Shown here: positions 24,134 through 26,103 of the stretch, piece after piece | Layout: every line of letters begins with the position of its first letter | How positions within the stretch are numbered: the first letter of the stretch is position 1 | Assembly: GCA_022573095.1 (NCBI GenBank) | Contig: JACZUR010000002.1 | Span: forward strand, 1 to 26,103 | Origin: Gemmatimonadota bacterium | Lineage (GTDB): Bacteria > Gemmatimonadota > Gemmatimonadetes > Gemmatimonadales > GWC2-71-9 | Direction of reading: 5' to 3' | Length of the DNA stretch: 26,103 bases | The notes under the pieces: model-generated | Seen by the model: only the letters and a program-made list of their open reading frames with translations | The model's database searches: none | What the model was told of the DNA's origin: nothing | Program-made: the position numbers and the translations under genes

Positions 24134-25774
24134 ATGTCCAGCCCCCCTCCCCCTTCAAAACCCCGCTCATTTAGCGGTCTTTTCGAGACCGGTGAGATCG
24201 TAAGGGCTGCATACAGCGAAGGTGCGGGGCCGCTGAGAATCGTACCAAGCGCTGTCGCCGTCCCAGCGAACATAGCAGATCTAGTGTCCTTGATCCACCA
24301 TGCTAGGAAGGAGGGTCTTTCGCTTACCCCACGCGGAGCCGGTAGCGCAATGCCAGGTGGAAACATTGGGCCGGGAATCGTGGTCGACCTGAGCAAGTTC
24401 GACGCCGCGTCAATCGACCCGGTCACTTCAATCGCGAGGGTAGGGGCGGCGACTACCTACAAGCGACTGGACGCAATGGCATGTGCTGTCGGCAGCCGCC
24501 TCCCTCCCGACCCGTCCAGTGCCAAGTTCTGTACTCTCGGCGGCATGATTGCAACCAACGCAGCGGGACCGCGCTCGCTCAAGTACGGAAGCATACGCAA
24601 CTGGGTATCTGCCTTGCAGATTGTGACAGCCGACGGTGAGGTTGCGACCATTAGTCGAGAAGGTTCCAGCGATGCAACGGCTGCAACCGCTCGATTCGAG
24701 CAGCATGTTTCCCCTGAAATCGACCGACGTGCTGCTACTATCTCCGCGAGCTACCCGAAAACAACTAAGAATTCAGCGGGATACGCCCTCGATAAATTCT
24801 TGATTAGTCGCAGCCCGGTCGACCTCATCATCGGGTCGGAGGGAACGCTTGCCTTTGTTGTGAGCGCACAGCTCCGTCTGAGTCCTATTCCTACGGCCGT
24901 CGGAGCACTGTTGCTTACCGTAGCCGAACTGGATGCTCTCTCTACCCTGATCCCGGCGCTCAGATCGTTTGACCCTCCCCCCTCTGCACTGGAACTGATG
25001 GACCGTTCACTCCTCAGGTACGCCACGGCCCGCGTCCCCTCGAATGTCTCCGACGCCGCTGCCCTGCTTATCGCTGAGTACGAAGCAGAGAACGCCACTC
25101 AACTCGAAGAGCTGTTGACTGAGATTCAAAGAAAGTGTGCCCATGAATGCACTTCAATCGAAGCGGTGGCGGATGAATCTGAACTAGATGAACTCTGGGC
25201 CGTACGGCACGCTGCCAGCTCTGCATTGGCCAATTTACCGGAGACGAAGCGGTCGCTTCAGATCATCGAGGATGGTTGCGTACCAGTAGAAAAGCTCGCC
25301 GACTATTTGAATGGAATCCATAGAGCCGCCGAGCAGGTTGGCATCGAAGTGGTCGCGTTCGGCCACGCCGGCGACGGTCACGTACATGTAAATGCGCTTG
25401 CTGATACGACGGACCCCGATTTGACGCGACGGCTCAGTTCATTGCTCGACGCTGTAACGGATCTGGTGCTCAGTCTCGACGGATCACCCAGCGGAGAACA
25501 CGGCGACGGCCGCATGAGAGCGGGGCTGTTACAACGAATGTACGGACCCGAGGTTTTCGATCTCTTCACCAGAGTCAAATCGGCGTTCGATCCCGATAAC
25601 ATACTGAACCCGGGAGTGATAGTGCCGATCGACGCTGAGCCGATCTTCGAGAATCTCAAGGTGGGTGCACACGCCACTCCAATACCGGAGGTGGTGGCCT
25701 CCAGACTCAGGCGCATCGAGCGCGAAGCTGGGTGGGGTCCCGCAATTGAGTTCGTGCAGGACCTTTCGCCCTAG
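24134..25774 (+). CDS. FAD-linked oxidase, GlcD/D-lactate dehydrogenase type
   Basis: Flavoprotein of the VAO/PCMH family (FAD_binding_4 plus FAD-oxidase_C), 546 residues. It oxidises a 2-hydroxy acid such as glycolate or D-lactate. The FAD domain shows TPRGAGSAMPGGN (about 65-77), DPSSAKFCTLGGMIATNAAG (126-145) and IIGSEGTLAFVV. The C-terminal domain has the metal and substrate motifs FGHAGDGHVHVN (from about 409) and GEHGDGRMR (454-462), and the closing 'FDPDNILNPG'. There is no fused iron-sulfur (GlcF-like) domain and no GlcE/GlcF partner in view, so its electron acceptor is unclear. No SD precedes the ATG at 24134, and a TAGATT box lies eight to thirteen bases upstream, so leaderless translation is possible. 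It converges on the EF-G gene. Confidence 0.92.
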   Translation: MSSPPPPSKPRSFSGLFETGEIVRAAYSEGAGPLRIVPSAVAVPANIADLVSLIHHARKEGLSLTPRGAGSAMPGGNIGPGIVVDLSKFDAASIDPVTSIARVGAATTYKRLDAMACAVGSRLPPDPSSAKFCTLGGMIATNAAGPRSLKYGSIRNWVSALQIVTADGEVATISREGSSDATAATARFEQHVSPEIDRRAATISASYPKTTKNSAGYALDKFLISRSPVDLIIGSEGTLAFVVSAQLRLSPIPTAVGALLLTVAELDALSTLIPALRSFDPPPSALELMDRSLLRYATARVPSNVSDAAALLIAEYEAENATQLEELLTEIQRKCAHECTSIEAVADESELDELWAVRHAASSALANLPETKRSLQIIEDGCVPVEKLADYLNGIHRAAEQVGIEVVAFGHAGDGHVHVNALADTTDPDLTRRLSSLLDAVTDLVLSLDGSPSGEHGDGRMRAGLLQRMYGPEVFDLFTRVKSAFDPDNILNPGVIVPIDAEPIFENLKVGAHATPIPEVVASRLRRIEREAGWGPAIEFVQDLSP

Positions 25775-25780
25775 TTCCGG

Positions 25781-26103
25781 TTAGCTGTCCGAATCGTCGT
25801 CGTTCTTCGACTCGTCTATTACTTTCTGCGCAACGTCGGACGGCACTTCCTGGTACTTAGAGAACGACGCCACAAACGTGCCCCTTCCGTGGGTAATCGA
25901 ATGGAGCTGCGTGGAATATTTGTACATATCGGCTTCGGGCACCATAGCTTTGACCTTAGTCAGCCGACCGTCGGGTTCGGAGCCTAGGATCTGTCCACGC
26001 CGCGCAGACAGGTCTCCCATAACGTCTCCGAGGTTCTCGTCCGGGGTCCATATCTCGACTTCCTGGATCGGCTCCAGCACGACCGGGTGCGCGCTCTCCA
26101 TGC
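25781..26103 (-). CDS. fusA: translation elongation factor G, C-terminal part (cut by window edge)
   Basis: The last ~107 codons of an EF-G-type GTPase; the gene continues beyond the right edge. The visible part covers the end of domain IV and domain V: HPVVLEPIQEVEIWTPDENL, DVMGDLSARRGQILG, VKAMVPEADMYKYSTQLHS and THGRGTFVASFSKYQEVP, all hallmarks of EF-G. It ends in an acidic tail (ESKNDDDSDS). EF-G drives ribosome translocation and, with RRF, recycling. The ATG near the edge (26099-26101) is internal, not the start. It could be a second EF-G paralogue (fusA2) rather than the main copy, because no ribosomal protein or tuf genes are beside it on this side. Confidence 0.92.
   Translation of the reverse strand, partial: MESAHPVVLEPIQEVEIWTPDENLGDVMGDLSARRGQILGSEPDGRLTKVKAMVPEADMYKYSTQLHSITHGRGTFVASFSKYQEVPSDVAQKVIDESKNDDDSDS

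Overview
The window is about 26 kb of bacterial chromosome with moderately high GC and dense coding. It carries SD-led ATG, GTG and TTG starts and many start/stop overlaps. The gene content fits an uncultured Gemmatimonadota-like bacterium: YVTN-propeller lipoproteins, a secreted Ig-like plus TolB-propeller protein, small coiled-coil membrane-anchored proteins, zinc-ribbon proteins with an acidic linker, and tandem RND permeases. This placement is an inference from gene style, since no rRNA or other phylogenetic marker is present apart from the C-terminal end of EF-G. I see no CRISPR array, insertion sequence, tRNA or rRNA.

Layout. (1) 28-10071, minus strand: a complete tripartite efflux operon in the order adaptor, TolC-like outer membrane factor, RND permease, second RND permease. 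It is followed by a 162-base intergenic stretch full of hairpins and then a YVTN beta-propeller lipoprotein. (2) 10072-10391 is a mostly empty intergenic region, followed by a small coiled-coil membrane-anchored protein gene broken by a one-base frameshift (10392-10723). (3) 10850-14168, minus: a zinc-containing MDR oxidoreductase and a secreted Ig-like/TolB-propeller protein. (4) 14462-14893, plus: an NTF2-like lipoprotein, convergent with a NicO/UreH-type metal transporter (14907-15599, minus). (5) 15618-18701, plus: selD, an RNase HI-like protein, a dCMP deaminase and a double zinc-ribbon protein, tightly packed with overlapping starts and stops. (6) 18851-22929, plus: thiolase, a two-TM protein, 3-hydroxyacyl-CoA dehydrogenase, a DUF2231 membrane protein and a lipoprotein. 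(7) A squalene/phytoene synthase (minus) divergent from a GlcD-type FAD-linked oxidase (plus), and the C-terminal end of EF-G (minus) running off the right edge.

Main discovery. The selD gene starts 114 bases upstream of where a standard ORF finder puts it. Reading from ATG 15618 through an in-frame TGA at 15684-15686 gives the canonical SelD active-site motif with selenocysteine (SHGAGUACK). The TGA is followed by hairpins at the right distance to act as a bacterial SECIS. The organism should therefore make selenoproteins, and SelD itself is one of them.

Other points of note. The RNase HI-like protein has Ala where the catalytic Glu of RNase HI is expected. The zinc-ribbon protein carries a recent tandem duplication of its acidic linker. 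A chain of near-perfect hairpins sits directly upstream of the beta-propeller lipoprotein. Thiolase plus 3-hydroxyacyl-CoA dehydrogenase together suggest C4 acyl-CoA metabolism.
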